DNA of 43,615 bases from contig NZ_JAGPXY010000058.1 of the NCBI RefSeq assembly GCF_018070325.1, positions 1 to 43,615 on the forward strand, read 5' to 3'. Positions within the stretch are counted from its first letter, which is position 1. Every line of letters begins with the position of its first letter. Shown one piece after another: positions 16,412 through 24,824 of the stretch. The notes beneath the pieces were generated by a model. That model saw only the letters and a program-made list of their open reading frames with translations. It did not search any database and was not told where the DNA came from. Both the position numbers and the translations under genes were made by a program. This DNA comes from Micromonospora sp. H61 (GTDB taxonomy: Bacteria > Actinomycetota > Actinomycetes > Mycobacteriales > Micromonosporaceae).

Positions 16412-19252
16412 TCAGGCGACGACCGAGACCATCCGGCCCTTGACCACGATGACCTTGCGCGGTTCCTTCCCGTTCAGGGTCGCCGCCACCGCGTCCAGGG
16501 CCGCCGCGCGGACGACCTCCTCGGAGGCGTCGGCGGGGACCTCGATGCGACCACGGACCTTGCCGTTGACCTGCACCGGGTAGGTCACCGTGTCGGCCAC
16601 CAGCAGCGCCGGGTCGGCGGTCGGGAAGTCCGCGTACGTCAGCGAGGTGTCGTGGCCCAGCTTGCGCCACAACTCCTCGGCCACGTGCGGGGCGAACGGC
16701 GCCACCATCAGCACCAGCGGCTCGGCCACCTCGCGGGGCGTGGCCGACAGTCGGGTCAGCCCGTTGGTCAGCTCGATCAGCTTGGCGATCGCTGTGTTGA
16801 ACCGGATGCCGTCCATGTCGCCACGGACCCCGTCGATCACCTTGTGCAGCAGCCGGCGGGTCGCCTCGTCGGCCGGGTCCTCGGTGATCCGCAGGGCACC
16901 GGTCTGCTCGTCGACGACGGCCCGCCACACCCGCTGCAGGAACCGGTACGAGCCGACCACCGCCCGGGTCTCCCAGGGGCGGGAGACCTCCAGCGGGCCC
17001 ATCGACATCTCGTACACCCGGAAGGTGTCCGCGCCGTAGGCGGCACACATGTCGTCGGGCGTCACCACGTTCTTCAGCGACTTGCCCATCTTGCCGTACT
17101 CGCGGTTGACCGCCAGGTCACCCAGGTAGTAGGCGCCGTCGCGCTCGAAGACCTCCTCGGCCTGCACGTAGCTGCCGCGCGAGTCGGTGTACGCGTACGC
17201 CTGGATCATGCCCTGGTTGAACAGCTTGCGGAACGGCTCGAACGACGACACGTGCCCCAGGTCGAACAGCACCTTGTGCCAGAACCGCGCGTACAGCAGG
17301 TGCAGCACGGCGTGCTCGGCGCCACCGACGTACAGGTCGGTGCCCCCGCAGTCGCCGTCGGCGCGCGGACCCATCCAGTACCGCTCGTTCTCCGCGTCGA
17401 CGAACCGCTCGCTGTTTGTCGGGTCCAGGTAGCGCAGCTCGTACCAGCAGGAGCCGGCCCACTGCGGCATCACGTTGGTTTCCCGGGTGTAGCGCTTCGG
17501 TCCGTCACCCAGGTCCAGTTCGACCTCGACCCAGTCGCGCCGCCGCGACAGCGGGGTCTCCGGGTTGCTGTTGGCGTCGTCGGCCTCGAACGTCTTCGGG
17601 GAGAAGTCGTCGACCTCCGGCAGCTCGACCGGCAGCATCTCCTCCGGCAGGGCGATGGCCGCGCCGGTCTCGTCGTAGACGATCGGGAACGGCTCGCCCC
17701 AGTAACGCTGCCGGGAGAACAGCCAGTCGCGCAGCCGGTAGGTCACCGCGCCGGCGCCGTGCCCGTTCGCCTCCAGCCAGGCGATGATCGCCGCCTTGGC
17801 GTCGGCGACCCCCATGCCGTTCAGGTCCAGGCCGCGCTCGGGCGCGGCGCTGTTGATCGCCGGGCCGTCCCCGGTGTACGCCTTGCCGTCGAAGCCCTCC
17901 GCGGGCTGCACGGTACGGACGATGGGCAGCTCGAAGACCTCGGCGAACGCCCAGTCCCGCTCGTCCTGCGCCGGCACCGCCATGATCGCGCCGGTGCCGT
18001 AGCCGGCCAGCACGTAGTCGGCGATGAAGATCGGGATCTGCCCACCGGTGACCGGGTTGGTGGCGTACGCGCCGATGAAGACGCCGGTCTTCTCCTTGCT
18101 GTCGGACTGCCGCTCGACGTCGGTCTTGGCGGCCGCCGCCTTGCGGTACGCCTCGACGGCCTCCCGGGGGCTGGCGTGCCCGCCGGTCCAGGCGTCCCTC
18201 GTCCCGTCCGGCCAGCTGGCCGGCGCCAGCGCGTCGACCAGCTCGTGCTCGGGCGCCAGCACCATGTAGGTGGCACCGAAGACGGTGTCCGGGCGGGTCG
18301 TGAACACCCGCACCGGCGCCGCGCTGGTCGGGAAGTCGATGTGGGCGCCGATGGAGCGGCCGATCCAGTTGCGCTGCATCAGCTTGATCGGCTCGGGCCA
18401 GTCCAGGCTGTCCAGGTCGTCCAGCAGCCGGTCACCGTACGCGGTGATCCGCATCATCCACTGCTTCAGGTTGCGCTTGAAGACCGGGAAGTTGCCCCGC
18501 TCGGAACGGCCGTCGGCGGTGACCTCCTCGTTGGCCAGCACGGTGCCCAGCCCCGGGCACCAGTTCACCGGCGCCTGCGAGACGTACGCCAGGCGGTGGT
18601 CGTCGACGACCTGGCGGCGCTCGGCGACGCTCAGCTCGGCCCAGGCGCGGCCGTCCGGGGTGGGCCGGTTACCGCCCTCGAACTCGGCGATCAGCTCGGC
18701 GATCGGACGGGCCCGGTTGGCGTCGCGGTCGTACCAGGAGTTGAAGATCTGCAGGAAGATCCACTGGGTCCAGCGGTAGAAGTCGGTGTCGATGGTGGCC
18801 ACCGAGCGACGCTCGTCGTGCGCCAGCCCCAGCCGGCGCAGCTGCGCCTTGTACCGCTCGATGTTCGCGACGGTGGTGGTCCGGGGGTGGGTGCCGGTCT
18901 GCACCGCGTACTGCTCGGCGGGCAGGCCGAACGCGTCGAAGCCCATCGCGTGCAGCACGTTGCGGCCGGCCATCCGCTGGTAGCGGGCGTAGCAGTCGGT
19001 GCCGATGTAGCCCAGCGGGTGGCCGACGTGCAGGCCCGCCCCGGAGGGGTACGGGAACATGTCCAGCACGTACAGCTTCTCCGCGCCAGCGCGTGGGTGG
19101 GTCGGGTCGGCCAGCGGGCCGGTCGGGTTCGGTGCGTGGAAGGTGCCCTCGCGCGCCCAGCTGTCCTGCCAACGAATCTCGATCTCGTCGGCCAGGGCCG
19201 CGGTGTACCGGAACGGGGGAATGTCGCCCGCCGGTGCGGCTGCCTCACTCAT
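16412..19252 (-). CDS. leuS: Leucyl-tRNA synthetase
   Basis: Charges tRNA-Leu with leucine. The 946-aa class I synthetase shows the HIGH-type motif in DMFPYPSGAGLHVGHPLGY (HVGH at 75-78), the editing domain (TTRPDTVFGATY, threonine-rich), a zinc-ribbon region, the KMSKS-type motif KMGKSLKNVV and the anticodon-binding and C-terminal domains ending with VKGRMVSVVA. ATG 19252 is chosen because GAGGAGAG precedes it by about 7 nt and the family N-terminus follows; the frame upstream runs through regulatory sequence. Expression is probably controlled by the attenuator described separately (leader peptide and terminator at 19315-19406). Confidence 0.97.
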   Translation of the reverse strand: MSEAAAPAGDIPPFRYTAALADEIEIRWQDSWAREGTFHAPNPTGPLADPTHPRAGAEKLYVLDMFPYPSGAGLHVGHPLGYIGTDCYARYQRMAGRNVLHAMGFDAFGLPAEQYAVQTGTHPRTTTVANIERYKAQLRRLGLAHDERRSVATIDTDFYRWTQWIFLQIFNSWYDRDANRARPIAELIAEFEGGNRPTPDGRAWAELSVAERRQVVDDHRLAYVSQAPVNWCPGLGTVLANEEVTADGRSERGNFPVFKRNLKQWMMRITAYGDRLLDDLDSLDWPEPIKLMQRNWIGRSIGAHIDFPTSAAPVRVFTTRPDTVFGATYMVLAPEHELVDALAPASWPDGTRDAWTGGHASPREAVEAYRKAAAAKTDVERQSDSKEKTGVFIGAYATNPVTGGQIPIFIADYVLAGYGTGAIMAVPAQDERDWAFAEVFELPIVRTVQPAEGFDGKAYTGDGPAINSAAPERGLDLNGMGVADAKAAIIAWLEANGHGAGAVTYRLRDWLFSRQRYWGEPFPIVYDETGAAIALPEEMLPVELPEVDDFSPKTFEADDANSNPETPLSRRRDWVEVELDLGDGPKRYTRETNVMPQWAGSCWYELRYLDPTNSERFVDAENERYWMGPRADGDCGGTDLYVGGAEHAVLHLLYARFWHKVLFDLGHVSSFEPFRKLFNQGMIQAYAYTDSRGSYVQAEEVFERDGAYYLGDLAVNREYGKMGKSLKNVVTPDDMCAAYGADTFRVYEMSMGPLEVSRPWETRAVVGSYRFLQRVWRAVVDEQTGALRITEDPADEATRRLLHKVIDGVRGDMDGIRFNTAIAKLIELTNGLTRLSATPREVAEPLVLMVAPFAPHVAEELWRKLGHDTSLTYADFPTADPALLVADTVTYPVQVNGKVRGRIEVPADASEEVVRAAALDAVAATLNGKEPRKVIVVKGRMVSVVA

Positions 19253-19264
19253 CGTCTCTCCTCG

Positions 19265-19279
19265 CTTCGCTTCGCTTCG
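19265..19279 (-). repeat. 5-bp tandem repeat ahead of leuS
   Basis: Three exact copies of CTTCG on the plus strand (CGAAG on the mRNA strand), with a partial fourth, lie between the attenuator terminator and the leuS ribosome-binding site, about 15-27 nt before the ATG. Short tandem repeats can change length by slippage. Confidence 0.7.
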
Positions 19280-19314
19280 TCTCGGCACCACCGGGCCGGG
19301 CCGGCGGCGGGCAC

Positions 19315-19340
19315 AAAAAAGCCCCTCGCGCAGGAGGGGC
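19315..19340 (-). terminator. Intrinsic terminator in the leuS leader (attenuator)
   Basis: On the mRNA strand GCCCCTC (19340-19334) pairs with GAGGGGC (19327-19321) around a 6-nt loop, followed at once by six U residues (19320-19315). This is a textbook rho-independent terminator, placed 62 nt before the leuS ATG and on the same strand, so it can only act to stop leuS transcription early. A pause hairpin, GCCGTGCTG (19377-19369) with CAGCACGGC (19350-19342), lies directly upstream. Confidence 0.9.
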
Positions 19341-19367
19341 CGCCGTGCTGTCGCTGGGTTCAGCGCA

Positions 19368-19406
19368 TCAGCACGGCCCGGTAAGAAGCAGGAAGACTCC
19401 GGCCAT
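19368..19406 (-). CDS. leuS leader peptide (12 aa, three consecutive Leu codons)
   Basis: Short open frame encoding MAGVFLLLTGPC and a TGA stop. Residues 6-8 are leucine, read by CTG CTT CTT; CTT is a rare codon in DNA this GC-rich. The stop codon overlaps the 5' arm of a 9-bp hairpin that abuts the intrinsic terminator at 19315-19340. This is the layout of ribosome-mediated attenuation: stalling at Leu codons when charged tRNA-Leu is scarce would favour an alternative fold and read-through into leuS. One candidate antiterminator extends the hairpin by pairing GGGCC (19379-19375) with GGCCC (19341-19337), which invades the terminator arm. There is no close ribosome-binding site, but a -10-like TACACT lies 7 nt upstream, suggesting a leaderless start. 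Confidence 0.82.
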   Translation of the reverse strand: MAGVFLLLTGPC

Positions 19407-19413
19407 GCCCCGC

Positions 19414-19419
19414 AGTGTA
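19414..19419 (-). promoter_or_regulatory. Candidate leaderless promoter for the leuS leader
   Basis: TACACT on the minus strand, 7 nt before the leader-peptide ATG, matches the TANNNT -10 pattern and would start transcription at the ATG. No convincing -35 element is visible. Together with moxR control sequence this fills the 404-nt divergent gap 19253-19656. Confidence 0.5.
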
Positions 19420-19614
19420 CCTCTTCCACGGTTCGCCCTGCCCGGCCCCCGGGCGGTGTCGAACCCGTTCCCCCGAGCTGGCGAATATCGGTGCGTAACC
19501 GACGGACTACCTGCGGGGGTCGGCGATAACGACAAACATGGTTAGCCTGAGAGACTAGTGAGATTCCTGCGGCAAACGAGGCTCGACGTCGCGAACCCAA
19601 CGGCGGGTCCAGGT

Positions 19615-19628
19615 GCTCTCTAGAGAGC
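19615..19628. promoter_or_regulatory. 14-bp perfect palindrome upstream of moxR (operator candidate)
   Basis: GCTCTCTAGAGAGC is exactly self-complementary and lies 28 nt before the chosen moxR start. An imperfect palindrome, TAGCCTGAGAGACTA (19543-19557), lies about 60 bp further upstream and shares the AGAGA core. They may bind a dimeric regulator; which one is unknown. Confidence 0.45.
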
Positions 19629-19656
19629 TGCCGTGACGGCGACGAGGAGGAGGCCC

Positions 19657-20712
19657 GTGACACAACAGACCTGGGACGAGGTGGGCGGCCTGTTGCCGCA
19701 CGACGAGTTCCGCGCCGCCAGCGAGGCCATCGTGGCCAACATCGAGCAGGTCATCGAGGGTAAGACCGCCACCGTGCGGCTCGCCCTGGCCGTCCTGCTC
19801 GCCGAGGGTCACCTCCTGATCGAAGACGTCCCGGGTGTCGGCAAGACCAAGCTTGCCAAGGCCCTCGCCCGGTCCATCGACTGCACAGTGCGACGGATCC
19901 AGTTCACCCCCGACCTGCTGCCCAGCGACGTCACCGGGGTCAGCGTCTACAACCAGGAGACGCACGACTTCGAGTTCCGCCCCGGTGCCGTGTTCGCCAA
20001 CCTGGTGGTCGGCGACGAGATCAACCGGGCCTCGCCGAAGACCCAGTCGGCGTTGCTGGAGTGCATGGAGGAGCGGCAGGTCACCGTCGACGGGGTGACG
20101 TACCAGCTCCAGACCCCGTTCATGGTGATCGCCACCCAGAACCCGATCGAGATGGAGGGGACCTACCCGCTGCCGGAGGCGCAGCGCGACCGGTTCACCG
20201 CCCGCATCGCTATGGGTTACCCGGACTCCAACGCCGAGCTGGCCATGCTCGACGGGCACGGCGCCACCGACCCGCTGCACGAGCTGCGCGCGGTCTCCGA
20301 CGCGGCCATCGTCCGGCAGCTGATCGCCACCGTCCGGCAGGTGCACGTGGCGGACGCGGTCAAGCAGTACGCGATCGACCTGGTCACCGCCACCCGCGAG
20401 GCCCCCGACCTGCGGCTCGGCGCGTCCCCCCGGGCGACCCTGCAACTGTTGCGCACCGCCCGGGCGGTCGCCGCCCTGGAGGGCCGCGACTACGTCCTCC
20501 CCGACGACCTGCAGGCCCTGGCGGTGCCGGTGCTCGCCCACCGGATCATCCCGACCGCCGACGCGCAGCTCGCCCGGCGCACCACCGACGCGATCGTCTC
20601 CGAGCTGGTGCACCGCCTGCCGCTGCCACACGACCGGCAGCGCAACCCGTACGACACCCGGCCCCCCGCCACCGGCAACGGTCGCGCACCCTACGAGCCG
20701 CGGAGGCCATGA
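19657..20712 (+). CDS. MoxR-family AAA+ ATPase
   Basis: MoxR ATPases act as chaperone-like partners of the membrane and von Willebrand-type proteins encoded next to them. The 351-aa protein has Walker A DVPGVGKTKLAKAL (K63, T64), the MoxR insert FTPDLLPSDVTG, Walker B VVGDEINRASPKTQSALLE, sensor 1 in ATQNPIEMEGTYPLPEAQRDRF and a C-terminal lid domain. GTG 19657 is preferred because GAGGAGGAGG lies directly ahead at 19644-19653; GTG 19633 is possible but poorly placed. It leads a three-gene run with the DUF58 and transglutaminase genes, spaced 1 and 16 nt. Confidence 0.93.
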   Translation: MTQQTWDEVGGLLPHDEFRAASEAIVANIEQVIEGKTATVRLALAVLLAEGHLLIEDVPGVGKTKLAKALARSIDCTVRRIQFTPDLLPSDVTGVSVYNQETHDFEFRPGAVFANLVVGDEINRASPKTQSALLECMEERQVTVDGVTYQLQTPFMVIATQNPIEMEGTYPLPEAQRDRFTARIAMGYPDSNAELAMLDGHGATDPLHELRAVSDAAIVRQLIATVRQVHVADAVKQYAIDLVTATREAPDLRLGASPRATLQLLRTARAVAALEGRDYVLPDDLQALAVPVLAHRIIPTADAQLARRTTDAIVSELVHRLPLPHDRQRNPYDTRPPATGNGRAPYEPRRP

Positions 20713-20713
20713 C

Positions 20714-22012
20714 GTGCGTGCCGGGCTGCGCGGGCTGACCACCCGCGGGCGGTCCTTCCTCGCCGCTGCGGTCGCGGCGGCGATCTCGGCCGGAATCCTC
20801 GGCGAGAAGGACCTGCTCCGGGTGGCTGTGCTGTTGGCCATCCTGCCGTTGCTGGCCGCCGCCTACGTCGGGCGGAGCCGGTACAAGCTGGCCTGCAACC
20901 GTTCCCTGGACCCGCACCGGGTTCCGGTCGGCGCCAACTCCCGGGTGGTGCTGCGCCTACAGAACCTGTCCCGGCTGCCGACCGGCACCCTGCTCCTGGA
21001 GGACCGGCTGCCCTACGCGCTGGGCAGCCGGCCCCGGGTGGTGTTGGAGCGGCTCGGCGCGCACCAGGCCAGCTCCGTGGCGTACACGGTGCGGGCCGAC
21101 GTGCGGGGCCGCTACGACGTGGGCCCGCTGGTCGTCCGGATGACCGACCCGTTCGGCCTGTGCGAGCTCACCCGCTCCTTCCCCAGCACCGACCACCTGA
21201 CGGTCATCCCGCAGGTCACCCCGCTGCCGTCGGTCCGGCTCCCCGGGGAGTACGCGGGCAGCGGCGACAGCCGGGCCCGCTCGGTGGCGGTGCACGGCGA
21301 GGACGACGCGGCGACCCGGGAGTACCGGCGCGGCGACGACCTGCGCCGGGTGCACTGGAAGTCCACCGCCCGCACCGGTGAGCTGATGGTGCGCCGCGAG
21401 GAGCAACCGTGGGAGAGCCGGGCCACCGTCGTCCTGGACACCCGGGCGTACGGCCACCGGGGCGAGGGGCCGACGGCCAGTTTCGAGTGGTCGGTCTCGG
21501 CCGCCGCGAGCATCGCCGTTCACCTGCGGCAGGCCGGTTACAAGTTGCGCCTGGTCACCGGCTCGGGGGCAGATGTGGACGCCTCCGAGGCCGGCGGGGA
21601 CGGTGCGCTGCTCGACCACCTCGCGGAGGTCCGACTGGATCAGCGCGCCGAGGTCACCGGCCTCGTGCAGCGGGTCCGCCAACGCGCCGACGGCGGTCTG
21701 ATCATCGGCCTGTTCGGCACGGTGAGCGTCGCCGAGGCGGAGCTGCTGGCCGGGCTGCGGGGCAACGGCGCCACCTGTGTCGGCTTCCTCCTGAACAGCT
21801 CCACCTGGCTCAGCCTGCCGGAGAAGGCGCGGGCCGAGGCGGAGCACGCCCACGCCGCCGCCGTCCTCGCCATGTTGCAGAGTGGCTGGCGGGTGGTCGG
21901 CGTCGACCACGGCGGCCGGCTGCCGGCGCTGTGGCCGCAGGTCGGTCGGGGCGCCCAGGGGTTCGCCCTGCGGGCCGCGCTGGCCGAGACGGTCGCCGGC
22001 GGTGTGCGATGA
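20714..22012 (+). CDS. DUF58 domain membrane protein
   Basis: The 432-aa protein begins with two hydrophobic helices (about 14-52), then a beta-rich extracytoplasmic region, and the DUF58 signature EYRRGDDLRRVHWKSTARTG followed by LMVRREEQPWE, leading into a von Willebrand A-like half. DUF58 proteins typically accompany MoxR ATPases and transglutaminase-like proteins, as here. The GTG start lies 1 nt after the moxR stop. The precise biochemical role of the family is unknown; a part in envelope or secreted-protein maturation is often suggested. Confidence 0.9.
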   Translation: MRAGLRGLTTRGRSFLAAAVAAAISAGILGEKDLLRVAVLLAILPLLAAAYVGRSRYKLACNRSLDPHRVPVGANSRVVLRLQNLSRLPTGTLLLEDRLPYALGSRPRVVLERLGAHQASSVAYTVRADVRGRYDVGPLVVRMTDPFGLCELTRSFPSTDHLTVIPQVTPLPSVRLPGEYAGSGDSRARSVAVHGEDDAATREYRRGDDLRRVHWKSTARTGELMVRREEQPWESRATVVLDTRAYGHRGEGPTASFEWSVSAAASIAVHLRQAGYKLRLVTGSGADVDASEAGGDGALLDHLAEVRLDQRAEVTGLVQRVRQRADGGLIIGLFGTVSVAEAELLAGLRGNGATCVGFLLNSSTWLSLPEKARAEAEHAHAAAVLAMLQSGWRVVGVDHGGRLPALWPQVGRGAQGFALRAALAETVAGGVR

Positions 22013-22028
22013 ACGGAAGGTTCTCCGC

Positions 22029-24500
22029 ATGATCAGCACTCGGAACATCGGCATGGTGGCGGCCGCTGCCACGCTGCTGGCCGCCGCGCCGCTGTCGGCC
22101 ATCTTCCAGGGCTGGACGTGGTTGATCGAGTCCATCATCGCGGTCGCCGTGGTGGCCGGGGTGGCCGCGCTGACCCGCCTTGCCCGGGCACCTCTGTGGG
22201 GTCAGGTGCTGGGCATGCTGGCCGGCCTGATGCTCGCCCTGACCTGGTTGTTCCCCAGCGGCCAGGAGCTGTTCGCGATCCTGCCCACCCCGGGCACGTT
22301 CGCGTACTTCGGGGACCTGCTCGCCGGCTCCATGCAGGACATGCGCTCGTACGGGGTCGAGGTCCCGGACACCGACCCGCTGCTGTTCATCGCCGTGCTC
22401 GGCGTCGGCGGGGTCGCCGTGCTGGTGGACGTACTGGCCGTGGGGCTGCGCCGGCCCGCGCTGGCGGGGCTGCCGATGCTCGCCATCTACTCGGTGCCGG
22501 TCGCCGTCTACGTGGACAGCGTCCCCGCGGTGCCGTTCGTGGTGGGCGCCGCCGGTTACCTCTGGCTGCTGGTCACCGACAACGTCGACCGGGTGCGCCG
22601 CTTCGGGCGCCGGTTCACCGGTGATGGCCGTGACGTCGACGTGTGGGAGGCCTCTCCGCTGGCGTCCGCCGGCCGTCGGCTCGCGGCGGTCGGGGTGGCC
22701 CTGGCGGTGGTGCTGCCGCTGGCGGTGCCCGGCATGACCGGCGGGCTGCTCGACTCGCTCAGCCGAGGGCCGGGCAACGGCACCGGCAACGGGTCCGGCT
22801 CGGGGGGCACGTCGGGTCGGATCGACCTTTTCGCCTCGCTCGCCGGCCAGCTCAACCAGTCCCAGGTGGCCGACCTGGTGAAGGTGAAGACGTCCGAGCA
22901 GAACCCGTTCTACCTGCGCTACGCGGTCGCCGACGAGTTGCGCCCCGCTGGTTTCCAGGCGCGCAGCCCCAGCGGCAGGTCGGTCAACCGGGACCTGCCG
23001 AACCCGGCCGACCGGGCCGGGCCAGGCGTGCGGCAGGCCACCTACCAGGCGACCGTCGAGGTCACCAAGAGCCTGAGCATGTCGCTGATGCCGGTGTACG
23101 CCGAACCGACCCGCGCCGACGACCTCAGTGACAACTGGCTCTACGACGCCAACCAGCAGGTCGTCTTCTCCAACCGGGAGAACTCCCGCGGTCGGAAGTA
23201 CTCCTTCGACTACGTTCGCTCGACCTTCACACCCGACGCGTTGCGGACCGCGAAGCCGCTGCCTACCGAACACCCCGTACGCCGACAGATGACCGCGACC
23301 CCCGGGCCGGTGCCCGAGGTGGAGGAGCTGGTCAAGGGGCTGATCCAGGGCAAACGCACTGACTACGACCGGGTGCTGTCGATCTACCAGCACTTCTCGG
23401 CGGACAACGGTTTCAGCTACCGGTTGAGCACCGAGAGCGGCAGCAGCGGTCAGGACATCGTCAACTTTCTGACCAACAAGGTCGGCTACTGCCAGCAGTA
23501 CGCCGCCGCGATGGCCTGGCTGGTCCGCTCGGCCGGCATCCCGGCCCGGGTGGCTTTCGGGTTCACCAACGGCAGCAAGCGCGACGGTGACACCTTCACG
23601 CTGACCAATCTCAACCTGCACGCCTGGACCGAGGTCTACTTCGACGGGGCTGGTTGGGTGCCGTTCGACGCCACCCCGGCGTACGGGGTGCCCGGCTCCA
23701 CCCGGTCGGCCTGGGCACCGGACACTGACGCGCCGGAGGAGCCCAGCCCGAGCAGCGGCGCCACCAGCGCCCCGACGGACCCGGGCGCCTCGACGGAGTC
23801 GACCGGCCCGGACAACGCCGACCGGGACACCGACGACGGGCTCTCTCTCGGCGGGACGACGCCGAACGAGCAGCCACCGGTCTGGCCGTGGTGGGCAGCG
23901 GGCCTGGTGGCCCTGCTGGTGCTGCTCGCGGTGCCCGCGCTGCGCCGGATGGCCCTGCGCCGCCGACGCAGTGGCCGCGCGGCGAGCGGGGCGATGGTCT
24001 CCGCGAGGGTCGACGGCGGCAGCGAGCCGGGGGCACGTCCGGTGGTGGTCAGCGCGGACGCCAACCGCGCCCGCGCGGACGCGCACGCCGCCTGGGCGGA
24101 GCTGCTCGACACGCTTGTGGACTTCCGGGTCCCGGTCGATCCGACCGAGACGCCCAGGGCGACAGCGGACCGGCTTGTCCGGGACTCCCTCGACGATGAC
24201 GACGCGATCGGGTCGGCGCGGCTGCTCGGCCGGGCGGAGGAGCGGGCCCGCTACGCGCGGGATCCGCTGACCGGTGAGGGGTTGCTGCCGGCGCTACGCG
24301 CGGTCCGTGCGGCGCTCGCGACACGGGCGGACCGACGGACCCGCCTGCTCGCCGCCGTGCTGCCGCCCTCGGTGCTGCTGCGCTGGCGCACCGCCATGGC
24401 CGACAGGTCCGGCCGGATGGTGGCGCTCACCGGGCAGGCCCGGTACCGGCTGCTGCGGTGGAACCCTCGACGGCTGCTGGCCGACCGGGCCGCTCGCTGA
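22029..24500 (+). CDS. TgpA-like membrane transglutaminase/cysteine protease-fold protein
   Basis: The 823-aa protein has about six N-terminal membrane helices (residues 7-235), a Gly/Ser-rich linker (about 247-263), a DUF3488-like region, the transglutaminase-like domain with all three catalytic residues (C488 in KVGYCQQYAAAMAW, H531 in NLNLHAWTEVYF, D547 in GWVPFDATP), a Pro/Ser/Thr-rich segment (about 570-615), a further membrane helix (about 618-638) and a cytoplasmic C-terminal DUF4129-like tail. ATG 22029 follows GGAAGG by 8 nt; longer frames upstream lie within the DUF58 gene. Third gene of the MoxR-DUF58-TgpA set. Confidence 0.92.
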   Translation: MISTRNIGMVAAAATLLAAAPLSAIFQGWTWLIESIIAVAVVAGVAALTRLARAPLWGQVLGMLAGLMLALTWLFPSGQELFAILPTPGTFAYFGDLLAGSMQDMRSYGVEVPDTDPLLFIAVLGVGGVAVLVDVLAVGLRRPALAGLPMLAIYSVPVAVYVDSVPAVPFVVGAAGYLWLLVTDNVDRVRRFGRRFTGDGRDVDVWEASPLASAGRRLAAVGVALAVVLPLAVPGMTGGLLDSLSRGPGNGTGNGSGSGGTSGRIDLFASLAGQLNQSQVADLVKVKTSEQNPFYLRYAVADELRPAGFQARSPSGRSVNRDLPNPADRAGPGVRQATYQATVEVTKSLSMSLMPVYAEPTRADDLSDNWLYDANQQVVFSNRENSRGRKYSFDYVRSTFTPDALRTAKPLPTEHPVRRQMTATPGPVPEVEELVKGLIQGKRTDYDRVLSIYQHFSADNGFSYRLSTESGSSGQDIVNFLTNKVGYCQQYAAAMAWLVRSAGIPARVAFGFTNGSKRDGDTFTLTNLNLHAWTEVYFDGAGWVPFDATPAYGVPGSTRSAWAPDTDAPEEPSPSSGATSAPTDPGASTESTGPDNADRDTDDGLSLGGTTPNEQPPVWPWWAAGLVALLVLLAVPALRRMALRRRRSGRAASGAMVSARVDGGSEPGARPVVVSADANRARADAHAAWAELLDTLVDFRVPVDPTETPRATADRLVRDSLDDDDAIGSARLLGRAEERARYARDPLTGEGLLPALRAVRAALATRADRRTRLLAAVLPPSVLLRWRTAMADRSGRMVALTGQARYRLLRWNPRRLLADRAAR

Positions 24501-24518
24501 CCGACCAGTTCCAGGTCC

Positions 24519-24548
24519 GTGGGGCGGCGGCCACCACCGCCGCCCCAC
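24519..24548 (+). terminator. GC-rich hairpin after the MoxR-DUF58-TgpA operon
   Basis: GTGGGGCGGCGG (24519-24530) and its perfect complement at 24537-24548 form a 12-bp stem with a 6-nt loop, 18 nt after the stop codon. There is no U-tract, which is common for actinobacterial terminators. Confidence 0.75.
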
Positions 24549-24573
24549 CCGCCTCAGCTGCCGCCACCCTAGG

Positions 24574-24641
24574 TCGTGCTCGATCCAGGAGATAGGCCCT
24601 TCCCGGGCGCACGATGCCACTACATCCAGGACCGAGCACGA
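24574..24641. repeat. Intergenic inverted-repeat element
   Basis: TCGTGCTCG (24574-24582) and its exact complement (24633-24641) flank a 50-nt core that contains ATCCAGGA near one end and ATCCAGGA again near the other as a direct repeat. It sits in the 324-nt gap between the convergent TgpA-like and DUF3040 genes. Its outline resembles the element at 4349-4424 though the sequence differs. No gene is visible in the gap. Confidence 0.65.
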
Positions 24642-24704
24642 TCATGCGCAGAGTGGTCGCTCCTCGGTGAGGTGCTTCTGCGGGTCGGGGCATCCCTGCG
24701 GAGA

Positions 24705-24745
24705 GCGCGCAACGGCAGAGGGCGCGCAACGGCAGAGGGCGCGCG
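24705..24745. repeat. 17-bp direct tandem repeat, two copies plus a partial third
   Basis: GCGCGCAACGGCAGAGG occurs at 24705-24721 and again at 24722-24738, followed by GCGCGCGG, the start of a third copy. It is non-coding as far as I can tell and is a possible variable-number locus. Confidence 0.8.
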
Positions 24746-24824
24746 GATACGACGGAGGTCGCCGGGGGCTGTGCCCGGCGACCGCTCGTCGCGGCGTACG
24801 GCCCGCCTCAGCGGCGGGACCGGC

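Noticed and set aside
19253..19420. T-box riboswitch upstream of leuS
   Set aside because: No T-box bulge sequence or specifier stem is visible, while a leader peptide with Leu codons explains the terminator.
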